Below, piece after piece: positions 5,427 to 12,196 of a stretch of DNA of 12,196 nt (the stretch's first letter is position 1; each line of letters begins with the position of its first letter). The notes beneath the pieces are model-generated. The model did no database searches and was not told where the DNA came from. It worked only from the letters and a program-made list of their open reading frames with translations. The stretch spans positions 1-12,196 of the forward strand of contig CBDUUP010000103.1 in assembly GCA_965370435.1 (NCBI GenBank). The letters run 5' to 3'. A program made the translations under genes and the position numbers. This DNA comes from CBDUUP01 sp965370435 (lineage in GTDB: Bacteria; Chloroflexota; Anaerolineae; Anaerolineales; UBA11579).

Positions 5427-8400
5427 ATGTCTGAGATAAATTCCCCCCGCATTTTCCAGCGCCGTATTCTCCAGCGAGTTTACTTTCTGGGCGCCATCGC
5501 CCTTATCTTCGTCCTCATCATCGGGCCGATAGCCAGCCTGCCCGGCCTGGCCGCGGATTCCGCCGATACCGGCGCAGAATCCAGCGACGAGATCACCCCC
5601 GGCTTGCAAGCCGCCATTGATGAAGCTCTTGGCCCGCAGCCAGGGATGGTCACGGACACGACCGAAGAAGCGAAACTGACTGCCTCCGACGCCGCGGCGG
5701 GTGACTGGTTCGGCTACTCGGTGTCCGTCAGCGGGGATACCGCCCTGGTGGGCGCGTTTTACAATGGCTTCGGCTCGGCCTATATCTACGAGCGCAACCA
5801 GGGCGGGGCCGACAGTTGGGGAGAGGTGGCTGTACTGACCGCCTCCGACGGCGCGTCGGCCGACTGGTTCGGCAGATCGGTCTCCCTCAGCGGGGACGTT
5901 GCTTTGGTTAGCGCCAGCCATGATGACGCCGATACCGGCTCGGCCTACCTCTTCGAACGCAACCAGGGCGGAATTGATAACTGGGGGCAGGTGAAAAAGC
6001 TGACCGCCTCCGACGCCGCAGTGGATGACACATTTGGCGCCGCCGTCGCCCTCAGTGGGGACACCGCGTTGATCGGCGCATATGGGGACGAAAGCTACCA
6101 AGGCGCGGCCTACGTTTTCAATCGCAACCAGGGAGGGGCTGACTTTTGGGGAGAGGTGAAAAAACTGACCGCCTCGGACGGCGAGGCTGATGATGCCTTC
6201 GGTTTCTCGGTCGCTCTCAGCGGAGACACCGCCCTGGTAGGTATGCCCTATGACAACGACGACGGCTCCAATTCTGGCTCGGCCTACATCTTTGAGCGCA
6301 ACAAGACTGGGGCCGATCTCTGGGGGCAGGTGGTCAAGCTGACTGCCTCCGATGCCGCGGCGGGTGACTTCTTCGGCGTCTCGGTCGCTCTCAGTGGGGA
6401 CACCGCATTGATCGGCGCATACTGGGACGACTCCTACCAAGGTTCAGCCTACATCTTTGAGCGCAACCAAGGAGGCGCCGACCTTTGGGGACAGGTGTCC
6501 AAGCTGACTGCCTCCGACGGCGCAGGCAGTGACTATTTCGGCGTCTCGGTCGCCATTAGCGGGGATACCGCATTGATCGGCGCATATGGGGACGATAGCT
6601 ACACAGGTTCAGCCTACCTCTTTGAGCGCAACGAAGGGGGGGCGGATAATTGGGGGGAGATCGAAAAACTAACCGCTTCAGATGGGGCCGCCAGCGACTT
6701 CTTTGGAAACGCCGTGGCCCTCAGCGGCGACGTAGCCCTGGCCGGGGCCTATGGCGATGATGACGACGGCGCGGCTTCCGGTTCGGTCTATATCTTCACC
6801 GGGCGGGCCAGCCAGTGGTACGAGATGCTTAATATGAGTTCCTCCTCCGGTCATGATGATGACTATTTCGGCTATTCGGTAGCCATAAGCGGGGACACCG
6901 CCATAATTGGCGCGTATGGGAAAGGCTCTGGCGTCGGTTTAGTCTTTATATTCTATCGCAACCAGGGGGGGGGCGATTCCTGGAGCGAAGTGAATATTCG
7001 AGCGGCCTCCGACATCGCGCTAGACGATAATTTTGGTTACTCTGTCGCTATCAGCGGGGACACCGCCTTGATAGGGGCTCCGTTCAACGACGATGACGGA
7101 ACCGACTCTGGCTCTGTTTACATTTTCGAGCGCAATCAGGGTGGGGCCGACTACTGGGGAGAGGTGGCGAAACTGACCGGGTCCGATAGCGCGGATTATG
7201 ATTATTTTGGCTCCTCCGTCGCCCTCAGCGGGGATACTGCCCTGGTGGGGGCGAAATACGATGATGACGACGGCGGCAACTCCGGCTCGGCTTACCTCTT
7301 CGAGCGGGACCAGGGTGGGGCGGATCTTTGGGGTCAGGTGGTGAAACTGACTTCATCCGACGCCGCAGCCAGTGACGCTTTCGGTGTCTCCGTAGCCCTC
7401 AGCGGGAACACCGCCCTGGTAGGGGCAAGTTCGGACGACTTTGGGGTGGGCATCAATCAAGGCTCGGCTTACATTTTCGAACGCAATCAAGGGGGCGCAA
7501 ATCTATGGGGAGAGGTGAAAAAGCTTACTGCCTCCGACGCCGCGAACAATGACATTTTCGGCATCTCCGTCTCCCTGAGCGGGGACACAGCTCTGGTAGG
7601 AGCGCATCATGATACCGACAACGGCTACGACTCTGGGTCCGCATACATCTTTGAGCGCAATCAGGGTGGGGCCGATAATTGGGGCCAGATGGCAAAGCTG
7701 ACCGCTTCCGACGGCGCAGCCTCTGACGAGTTCGGCGTATCCGTCGCCCTCAGCGGGGACACAGCTCTGGTAGGAGCGCATAATGATGACGACAATGGCA
7801 CACTGTCTGGCTCGGCTTATGTCTTCAAGCGCAACCAGGGTGGGGCTGATCTCTGGGGGCAGGCGGAAAAGCTAACTGCCTCTAATGGCGCAGCCTCTGA
7901 CGAGTTCGGCATCTCCGTCGCCATTAGCGGGGACACCGTCCTGGTGGGGGCATATTTGGACGACGTTTCGCCATACGTCAATGAAGGTTCGGCTTACATC
8001 TTTGTGCCCTCCTCCAGCCTGAGCGGCCTGGTATGGGAAGACCTGATCCCCAACAGCATCCAAGATGCAGGCGAGCCGGGCTTGAACAACGTGACCGTAG
8101 ATCTGTACGACAGCGGTGATAATCTGCTGGACACCACCGCCACCGATGCAGACGGCTTCTATCTTTTTGACTATCTAGAACCGGGCGATTACTACCTGGT
8201 ATTCACTCCTCCCACAGGCTACGAATTCACCCTCCAGGACCAGGGCGGGGATGATTTCCTGGATAGCGACCCCGACCCAACTACCGGAAAGACCGCGGCC
8301 ACCAATCTCAGATACAGCGAAAACGATTCATCCTGGGACGCCGGGCTGTACCGCTCCGCATATGTTCTGGGCAAGGTCTGGGATGACACCGATGGGGACG

Positions 8401-9905
8401 GCGTTCAGGATATTGGGGAACCGGGCTTGGATGGGGTGACGGTCAAACTCTATGACCAGACTCCCACTTTACTTGACACCACGGTGACCGCCAACGGCGG
8501 AAAGTATTTCTTCGCCTCCCTCCCCGGCGGCAATGTCCCCGATCCTGAGCTGCCGCCCGACAGTTACTACGTTGAATTCGTCCCGCCGGGCAGCTACGTC
8601 TTCTCCCCGCAGGATGTGGGGGACGACTCCTTGGACAGCGATGCCGACCCCGCTACCGGGGAGACCGACCTCTTCTTCTTGAATGTGGATAACACCTACA
8701 AGGACGCCGGGCTCCACCCACCCGGCACAGATACGCCCACCCCGACGTTTACAGGCACGGTTACCGTAACCCTCCATTCCACCTCTACGAACACCCCAAT
8801 CAGCACGTCCACAAGTACGCCAACTTCTACAAGCACCTCAACGCCGACCTCTACACCTACGGCAACCCCCACATACACTGTTCCAACTGTGGCGCTGGAC
8901 AGCTTCACCGCCGTCTGGAACGGGGGCCAGATAGACCTGGCCTGGTCCACCACCACGGAGAACGACCATCACAGCTTCATCCTCTACCGCTCAACCGACG
9001 GCTCCATCTGGACTGAGACCCACACCGAACCCAGCCAACAGCAATGCACCACTTACACCGGCGTTCCGTTGAACTACAGTTACTCTGACGATGACGCCTC
9101 CCTGGTGTTGGGGGGGACCTACTACTACCGCCTGCACTTCTCCGGCCTGGGCTGCGGGGGCGGTTCCACCATCCCGGTGGACTTCACCGTCGCCAGCCCC
9201 TACTACACCATCGGCAGCTACGACCCCTCCTCCGGCCAATTTCAACTCCGCAACACCAACGACGCCGGTCCGGCTGATATGGACTTCATCTTCGCCGCCG
9301 ACATCACCGACGGCATCCCCCTCTCCGGGGACTGGGACGGCGACGGCATCGAGACCATCGGCGTCTTCAGCCCCCTCCTGGGCGAGTTCCGCCTGCGCAA
9401 CAGCAACGACGCCGGGCCAGCCGACATCACCCTCTACAACAAGATCCTCAAAGGCGGACAGCCCCTGGTCGGGGATTGGAACGGCGACGGCGTGGACACA
9501 GTCGGCATCTTCCTGAATGGGAAAATATACATGCGCAATACCAACTCCATCGGCCAGCCGGATATCAAGTTCAAGTTCGGCTCGGCGGGTCTTATTCCCT
9601 TAGCCGGGGACTGGGACGGCGACGGAATAGATACCATCGGAACCTTCGACCCGGTGGCCGGGGAGTTCCAACTGCGCAACAGCAACAGTACTGGCCCTGC
9701 CGACATCACCATCACCAGCCATTTCCTCATAGGCGCTATCCCGCTGGCAGGAGACTGGGACGGCGACGGCGTGGACACCATCGGGATCTATGTGAGGGGC
9801 AAGGTCTTCCTGCGCAACACCAATGACTTCGGGGGGCCGGATATCAAGTTCAATTACGGAGGTCCTGCGCTGCTCCCGGTGACCGGGGATTGGGACGGGA
9901 ATTAG
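5427..9905 (+). CDS. Giant secreted multi-domain protein: two FG-GAP beta-propellers, SdrD_B-like, Fn3-like and GDWDGDG repeats
   Basis: 1492 residues. Residues 1-43 are a long signal sequence with a hydrophobic core (about 18-38) and a likely cut after LAA43; uncleaved, it could serve as an N-terminal anchor. Residues 84-860 are 14 repeats of about 55 residues (LTASDGAxSDxFGxSVALSGDTALVGA...GSAYIFERNQGGADxWG), matching the FG-GAP_2 type of beta-propeller blade. Two SdrD_B-like domains follow (864-975 and 976-1096; VWxD...GEPGLxxVTVxLYD...DSDxDPxTG...DAGL). Next come a Thr/Ser/Pro linker (1101-1152), an Fn3-like domain (about 1153-1255, LAWSTTTENDHHSFILYRS...YYYRL) and a C-terminal array with five GDWDGDG-type loops (1301, 1349, 1394, 1442, 1487). 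There is no LPXTG and no C-terminal membrane helix. The protein stops within its last loop (GDWDGN). It has its own promoter and terminator. A role in surface adhesion or matrix binding is inferred; no catalytic motif is seen. Confidence 0.92.
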   Translation: MSEINSPRIFQRRILQRVYFLGAIALIFVLIIGPIASLPGLAADSADTGAESSDEITPGLQAAIDEALGPQPGMVTDTTEEAKLTASDAAAGDWFGYSVSVSGDTALVGAFYNGFGSAYIYERNQGGADSWGEVAVLTASDGASADWFGRSVSLSGDVALVSASHDDADTGSAYLFERNQGGIDNWGQVKKLTASDAAVDDTFGAAVALSGDTALIGAYGDESYQGAAYVFNRNQGGADFWGEVKKLTASDGEADDAFGFSVALSGDTALVGMPYDNDDGSNSGSAYIFERNKTGADLWGQVVKLTASDAAAGDFFGVSVALSGDTALIGAYWDDSYQGSAYIFERNQGGADLWGQVSKLTASDGAGSDYFGVSVAISGDTALIGAYGDDSYTGSAYLFERNEGGADNWGEIEKLTASDGAASDFFGNAVALSGDVALAGAYGDDDDGAASGSVYIFTGRASQWYEMLNMSSSSGHDDDYFGYSVAISGDTAIIGAYGKGSGVGLVFIFYRNQGGGDSWSEVNIRAASDIALDDNFGYSVAISGDTALIGAPFNDDDGTDSGSVYIFERNQGGADYWGEVAKLTGSDSADYDYFGSSVALSGDTALVGAKYDDDDGGNSGSAYLFERDQGGADLWGQVVKLTSSDAAASDAFGVSVALSGNTALVGASSDDFGVGINQGSAYIFERNQGGANLWGEVKKLTASDAANNDIFGISVSLSGDTALVGAHHDTDNGYDSGSAYIFERNQGGADNWGQMAKLTASDGAASDEFGVSVALSGDTALVGAHNDDDNGTLSGSAYVFKRNQGGADLWGQAEKLTASNGAASDEFGISVAISGDTVLVGAYLDDVSPYVNEGSAYIFVPSSSLSGLVWEDLIPNSIQDAGEPGLNNVTVDLYDSGDNLLDTTATDADGFYLFDYLEPGDYYLVFTPPTGYEFTLQDQGGDDFLDSDPDPTTGKTAATNLRYSENDSSWDAGLYRSAYVLGKVWDDTDGDGVQDIGEPGLDGVTVKLYDQTPTLLDTTVTANGGKYFFASLPGGNVPDPELPPDSYYVEFVPPGSYVFSPQDVGDDSLDSDADPATGETDLFFLNVDNTYKDAGLHPPGTDTPTPTFTGTVTVTLHSTSTNTPISTSTSTPTSTSTSTPTSTPTATPTYTVPTVALDSFTAVWNGGQIDLAWSTTTENDHHSFILYRSTDGSIWTETHTEPSQQQCTTYTGVPLNYSYSDDDASLVLGGTYYYRLHFSGLGCGGGSTIPVDFTVASPYYTIGSYDPSSGQFQLRNTNDAGPADMDFIFAADITDGIPLSGDWDGDGIETIGVFSPLLGEFRLRNSNDAGPADITLYNKILKGGQPLVGDWNGDGVDTVGIFLNGKIYMRNTNSIGQPDIKFKFGSAGLIPLAGDWDGDGIDTIGTFDPVAGEFQLRNSNSTGPADITITSHFLIGAIPLAGDWDGDGVDTIGIYVRGKVFLRNTNDFGGPDIKFNYGGPALLPVTGDWDGN
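5676..8006 (+). repeat. 14-unit FG-GAP repeat array, arranged 7 + 7
   Basis: Fourteen coding repeats of about 165 bases each, starting at residues 84, 137, 192, 247, 305, 360, 415, 470, 526, 583, 641, 700, 758 and 816 of the first propeller protein. Unit 7 ends in FTGRASQW (bases 6795-6818) instead of FERNQGGADxW, and unit 8 starts divergently (MSSSSGHDDDYFG). This marks a boundary after seven units. Unit 14 ends in FVPSSS and passes directly into the SdrD_B-like domains. Confidence 0.85.
8016..8714 (+). repeat. Two tandem SdrD_B-like domains (coding)
   Basis: Residues 864-975 and 976-1096 of the first propeller protein are two copies of one domain. Shared marks are VWxD, GEPGLxxVTVxLYDxxxxLLDTT, PPxGYxF or PPGSYVF, QDxGxDxxDSDxDPxTG and DAGL. 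The second copy has DDTDGDGVQD, a calcium-loop-like run that the first lacks (DLIPNSIQD). In other secreted proteins such domains act as rigid calcium-stiffened stalks. Confidence 0.75.
8727..8882 (+). repeat. Low-complexity Thr/Ser/Pro linker (coding)
   Basis: Residues 1101-1152 are almost only Thr, Ser and Pro (for example TSTSTPTSTSTSTP), built from short ACN/TCN/CCN codon repeats. Such mucin-like stretches usually act as extended, often O-glycosylated spacers between extracellular domains. The degenerate triplet repeat is also a place where length may vary by slippage. Confidence 0.8.
9198..9902 (+). repeat. Alternating A/B array of GDWDGDG calcium-loop repeats (coding)
   Basis: Residues 1258-1492 hold units of about 47 residues. 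Type A units read like GEFRLRNSNDAGPADI; type B units read like GKIYMRNTNSIGQPDIKFKFG. They alternate after an initial A-like unit, each closed by a G-D-W-[DN]-G-D-G loop, giving a super-period of about 95 residues. The last loop is cut to GDWDGN before the stop codon. Confidence 0.75.
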
Positions 9906-9931
9906 GCTGGGAAGGGAAATCAAAAGACAGC

Positions 9932-9958
9932 AAGGGCGGCGCATCACGCGCCGCCCTT
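9932..9958 (+). terminator. Intrinsic terminator of the first propeller gene
   Basis: AAGGGCGGCGC, loop ATCAC, GCGCCGCCCTT form a perfect 11 bp GC-rich stem starting 27 bases after the stop codon. It is followed by a T-rich tail (TGTGATTTATTT). This is the clearest terminator in the window and separates the two propeller genes into independent transcripts. Confidence 0.8.
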
Positions 9959-9977
9959 TGTGATTTATTTCCTTAAC

Positions 9978-10006
9978 TTGACTTTGACTACCCATAAGTA
10001 TATGAT
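9978..10006 (+). promoter_or_regulatory. Promoter of the second propeller gene
   Basis: TTGACT (9978-9983), a 17-base spacer and TATGAT (10001-10006). Spacing and the -35 flank are the same as in the promoter at 5315, while the spacer sequence has diverged. That pattern is expected when only the functional elements are kept. Predicted start of transcription is near 10013. Confidence 0.78.
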
Positions 10007-10018
10007 TAAAGGGAGTTT

Positions 10019-10038
10019 ATAACCTCTCTTGGGGTTAT
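10019..10038 (+). promoter_or_regulatory. Conserved 5'-leader stem-loop, copy 2
   Basis: ATAACCTC, loop TCTT, GGGGTTAT form an eight-pair stem with one T-G wobble, starting 12 bases after the -10. The stem is base-identical to copy 1 at 5354, but the loop and most of the surrounding leader differ, so the stem itself appears to be conserved. Confidence 0.65.
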
Positions 10039-10082
10039 GACGATCAAGTCCATCACCACGTTCAAACTAGTTCACCATTTAT

Positions 10083-10089
10083 GAGGAGG
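10083..10089 (+). promoter_or_regulatory. Ribosome binding site of the second propeller gene
   Basis: GAGGAGG, five bases before ATG 10095, in the same conserved block as at 5415. Confidence 0.8.
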
Positions 10090-10094
10090 CCACC

Positions 10095-12170
10095 ATGTCT
10101 GCGATTAATTCCCCCAGTATTCGGCGAGTGTACTTCCTGGGCGCCATCGTCCTGGTCTTTGTCCTCATCATCGGGCCGATAGCCAGCCTGCCCGCCCTGG
10201 CCGCGGGATCCGATGAGATTTCCGGCGCGGATACTGAGCCTGCCAGTGCTGAGCTTGCCGAAGCATCCGAAGCAGACCAGATCACCCCCGGTCTGCAGGC
10301 CGCCATTGATGCGGCCCTAGGCCCCCAACCGGGGATGGCCTTCCCGACCACCGAAGAGGCCAAGCTCACCGCCTCCGACGCCGCGGCCGGAGACACTTTC
10401 GGGAACTCAGTGGCCGTCAGCGGGGACACTGCCGTGGTGGGGGCCTCCGACAATGATGACGCGGGCATTGCTTCCGGCTCGGCCTACGTGTTCGAACGCA
10501 ACACCGGCGGCGCGGACAGTTGGGGTCAGGTTAAAATCCTGACCGCCTCCGACGCCGGGGCGGGGGACAAATTTGGCCGTTCGGTGGCCATTGACAACGA
10601 CACCATCGTGGTGGGCGCCTACCAATCGGGGCCCAGCGTTGGCGCGGGCAAAGCCTACATCTTTGAGCGCAACACGGGCGGGATTGACAACTGGGGAGAG
10701 GTGAAGATCCTCACCGCTGACGACGGCGTGATGGACGACTGGTTCGGCGCCTCGGTGGCCATCAGCGTTGATACCGTGGTGGTTGGGGCCATGCGCCATA
10801 ATAATGGAAGCGCCAAATCCGGCGGCGCTTACGTCTTCGAACGCAACACCGGCGGTGTGGATAATTGGGGGAAGGTGGTCGAGCTGGCCCCCACCGATGC
10901 CGACGCCGACGATTTTCTGGGCAACTCGGTCAGCATCAGCGGGGACACCATCCTGGTCGGGGCGCACGCTGATGACGCCGGGGCCGCAGACAGCGGCGCG
11001 GCTTACATCTTCGAACGCAACACCGGCGGGGTGGATAACTGGGGTCAGGTGCAAAAGCTGACCGCCTCCGACGGCGCGGCGAGTGACTGGTTCGGCTATT
11101 CCGTCTCCCTCAGCGGGGACACCGCCCTGGTGGGGGCCTATAAAGACGACGACAACAGCGCCGACTCCGGTTCGGCCTACATCTTCGAGCGCAACACCGG
11201 GGGGGCAGACACCTGGGGCCAGGTCGCCAAGCTGACCGCCTCCGACGGCGCTGCCACGGACAAATTCGGGTATTCGGTTTCCACCCACAACGACATCGCC
11301 GTGATCGGGGCGCGGGATGATGACGGCACCCAAGGCGCCGTTTACATCTACGAGCGCAATGAGGGCGGAGCCGATACCTGGGGCCAGGTGGAAAAACTGA
11401 CCGCCTCGGATGGCGGCGCGGCGGACCTTTTTGGCTCCGCAGTGTCTGTAAATGGCGCTACCATTCTGAACGGGGCGTATTGGGACGATGACGGCGGAAT
11501 GAATTCCGGCTCCGCCTACCTCTTCACCGGACGAGCGGGGAGTTGGGTCGAACAAAAGAAAGAGACTGCCTCCGATGGCGCGATATTGGATGAGTTTGGC
11601 TACGCCGTCGCTATAAGCTGGGACACCGCCCTGGTGGGGGCGTGGAATGATGACATTGGAGCAAACACCGATCAAGGCTCAGCTTACATCTTCGAACGCA
11701 ACCAGGGTGGAGCGGACAGTTGGAGCCAAGTGGCCAAGTTGACCGCCAGCGACGGCACGATATTTGACCGTTTCGGCTATTCCGTCTCCCTCAGCGGGGA
11801 CACCGCCCTGGTGGGGGCGTATAACGACGGCAACGGCTCGGCCTACCTCTTCGAACGCAACCAGGGTGGGGCCGATAGTTGGGGCCAGGTCGCCAAATTG
11901 ACCGCCTCCGACGGCGCGGCGAGTGATTATTTCGGCATCTCCGTCGCCCTCAGCGGGGACACTGCCCTGGTGGGGGCTTATGGGGATGACGACAACGGCT
12001 CCAACTCCGGTTCGGCCTACATCTTTGAGCGCAACCAGGGGGGAGCCGATCTCTGGGGAGAGGTGGCCAAGCTGACCGCCTCCGACGCAGCGGCGAGTGA
12101 CGAGTTCGGCAATTCGGTCGCCCTCAGGGGGGAGACGGGTTTGGTAGGAGCGATATTCGAAGGCGGTTGA
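10095..12170 (+). CDS. Secreted FG-GAP beta-propeller protein, paralogue of the preceding gene, interrupted by an in-frame TGA
   Basis: 691 residues to the TGA at 12168-12170. The N-terminus (RRVYFLGAIVLVFVLIIGPIASLPALAA) is a signal sequence very like that of the upstream gene, with a likely cut after Ala37. A shared segment follows (ITPGLQAAIDAALGPQPGM, 63-81). From residue 91, FG-GAP_2-type blades begin at 91, 149, 206, 264, 322, 380, 435, 490, 549, 602 and 660. Unit 7 closes with FTGRAGSW (477-484), as in the paralogue. Unit 11 runs into divergent sequence (ALRGETGLVGAIFEGG) and the stop, but the next codons in the same frame read QGAAYLYE, the normal end of a blade. The gene therefore probably continued past the window before a nonsense change, or the stop is a sequencing or assembly error near the contig end. 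Further blades and stalk domains, as in the paralogue, would be expected downstream. Secretion is likely; the ligand is unknown. Confidence 0.8.
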   Translation: MSAINSPSIRRVYFLGAIVLVFVLIIGPIASLPALAAGSDEISGADTEPASAELAEASEADQITPGLQAAIDAALGPQPGMAFPTTEEAKLTASDAAAGDTFGNSVAVSGDTAVVGASDNDDAGIASGSAYVFERNTGGADSWGQVKILTASDAGAGDKFGRSVAIDNDTIVVGAYQSGPSVGAGKAYIFERNTGGIDNWGEVKILTADDGVMDDWFGASVAISVDTVVVGAMRHNNGSAKSGGAYVFERNTGGVDNWGKVVELAPTDADADDFLGNSVSISGDTILVGAHADDAGAADSGAAYIFERNTGGVDNWGQVQKLTASDGAASDWFGYSVSLSGDTALVGAYKDDDNSADSGSAYIFERNTGGADTWGQVAKLTASDGAATDKFGYSVSTHNDIAVIGARDDDGTQGAVYIYERNEGGADTWGQVEKLTASDGGAADLFGSAVSVNGATILNGAYWDDDGGMNSGSAYLFTGRAGSWVEQKKETASDGAILDEFGYAVAISWDTALVGAWNDDIGANTDQGSAYIFERNQGGADSWSQVAKLTASDGTIFDRFGYSVSLSGDTALVGAYNDGNGSAYLFERNQGGADSWGQVAKLTASDGAASDYFGISVALSGDTALVGAYGDDDNGSNSGSAYIFERNQGGADLWGEVAKLTASDAAASDEFGNSVALRGETGLVGAIFEGG

Positions 12171-12196
12171 CAAGGCGCCGCCTACCTCTACGAGCG
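10365..12196 (+). repeat. FG-GAP repeat array of the second propeller gene (at least 11 units)
   Basis: Eleven coding repeats of about 165 bases, the last continuing across the TGA to the window edge. Units 1-5 carry ERNTGG, unit 6 carries ERNEGG, unit 7 has FTGRAGSW (11523-11546) and units 8-10 carry ERNQGG. Several stretches of 30 or more bases are nearly identical between units and between the two genes (for example around 11099 and 11777), so this region can recombine and is hard to assemble from short reads. Confidence 0.85.

Noticed and set aside
5413..5439. Eight-codon upstream frame (ATGAGGAGG...TAA) overlapping the start of the first propeller gene
   Set aside because: The equivalent ATG before the second gene does not lead to the same short frame, and it has no ribosome binding site of its own. 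It is a by-product of the conserved ATGAGGAGG block.
5427..5560. Twin-arginine (Tat) signal in the propeller proteins (RR near the N-terminus)
   Set aside because: The arginines are not followed by the F-L-K type motif and the hydrophobic core is strong, so a Sec-type signal is the simpler reading.
5394..6440. Minus-strand open frame opposite the start of the first propeller gene
   Set aside because: It shows the same periodic antisense echo, and it runs through the promoter-proximal leader and signal-peptide region of the clear plus-strand gene.
5676..8006. CRISPR-like regular repeats
   Set aside because: The period is about 165 bases, the repeats are imperfect and fully coding in one frame, and there are no short identical repeats with unique spacers.
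9091..9516. Plus-strand frame rich in Thr/Pro/Ala inside the C-terminal array
   Set aside because: It is a shifted-frame reading of the GDWDGDG repeat DNA, with low-complexity composition and no ribosome binding site.
10407..11675. Long open frame (422 codons) on the minus strand
   Set aside because: It lies exactly opposite the FG-GAP repeats. Its product is a periodic Gly/Val/His-rich echo of the sense repeat (GGVPAEGDGIAEPV...), with no ribosome binding site and no family. Repetitive GC-rich coding DNA commonly leaves the antisense frame open.

Overview
The window reads as a bacterial chromosomal segment, most likely from the Chloroflexota (Anaerolineae-like). That placement is inference. 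It rests on the combination of a roughly 60% G+C core of fatty-acid and translation genes, a HAD hydrolase fused to a DinB-like domain, and very large secreted proteins built from FG-GAP, SdrD_B-like and Thr/Ser/Pro-linker modules. No rRNA, tRNA, CRISPR array or transposase is visible.

Layout, left to right. (1) Positions 1-276 hold the 5' part of an AT-rich gene on the minus strand (about one third G+C by hand count), possibly a PH-like domain protein. (2) Positions 277-538 are a divergent intergenic region containing a perfect TATAAT for the rightward genes. (3) Positions 539-2637 hold a tight rightward cluster: efp (elongation factor P, with arginine at the tip position that is often lysine), a small eight-cysteine protein of unknown function, and a HAD-DinB fusion that overlaps it by 23 nt. 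(4) Positions 2817-5188 hold fabF and fabH, overlapping by one nucleotide, for initiation and elongation of fatty-acid synthesis. FabH carries an unusual arginine-rich tail. An 18-19 bp perfect inverted repeat follows. (5) Positions 5427-9905 and 10095-12170 (probably continuing off the window) are two paralogous genes for giant secreted beta-propeller proteins. Each has its own near-identical control cassette: a TTGACT-17 bp-TAYGAT promoter, a conserved stem-loop at the predicted 5' end of the mRNA, and a GAGGAGG ribosome binding site.

The tandem propeller genes are the most interesting part. In both proteins the FG-GAP-type repeats come as exactly seven units closed by an FTGRAxxW signature, after which a new series starts. 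This suggests stacked seven-bladed propellers. In the first protein 7+7 blades are followed by two SdrD_B-like domains, a mucin-like linker, an Fn3-like domain and an alternating A/B array of GDWDGDG calcium-loop repeats. The second copy is interrupted by an in-frame TGA in its eleventh blade, 26 bases before the window ends, with the repeat continuing in the same frame after the stop. The likely role of this pair is surface or extracellular binding (adhesion or matrix), but nothing in the sequence identifies a ligand.
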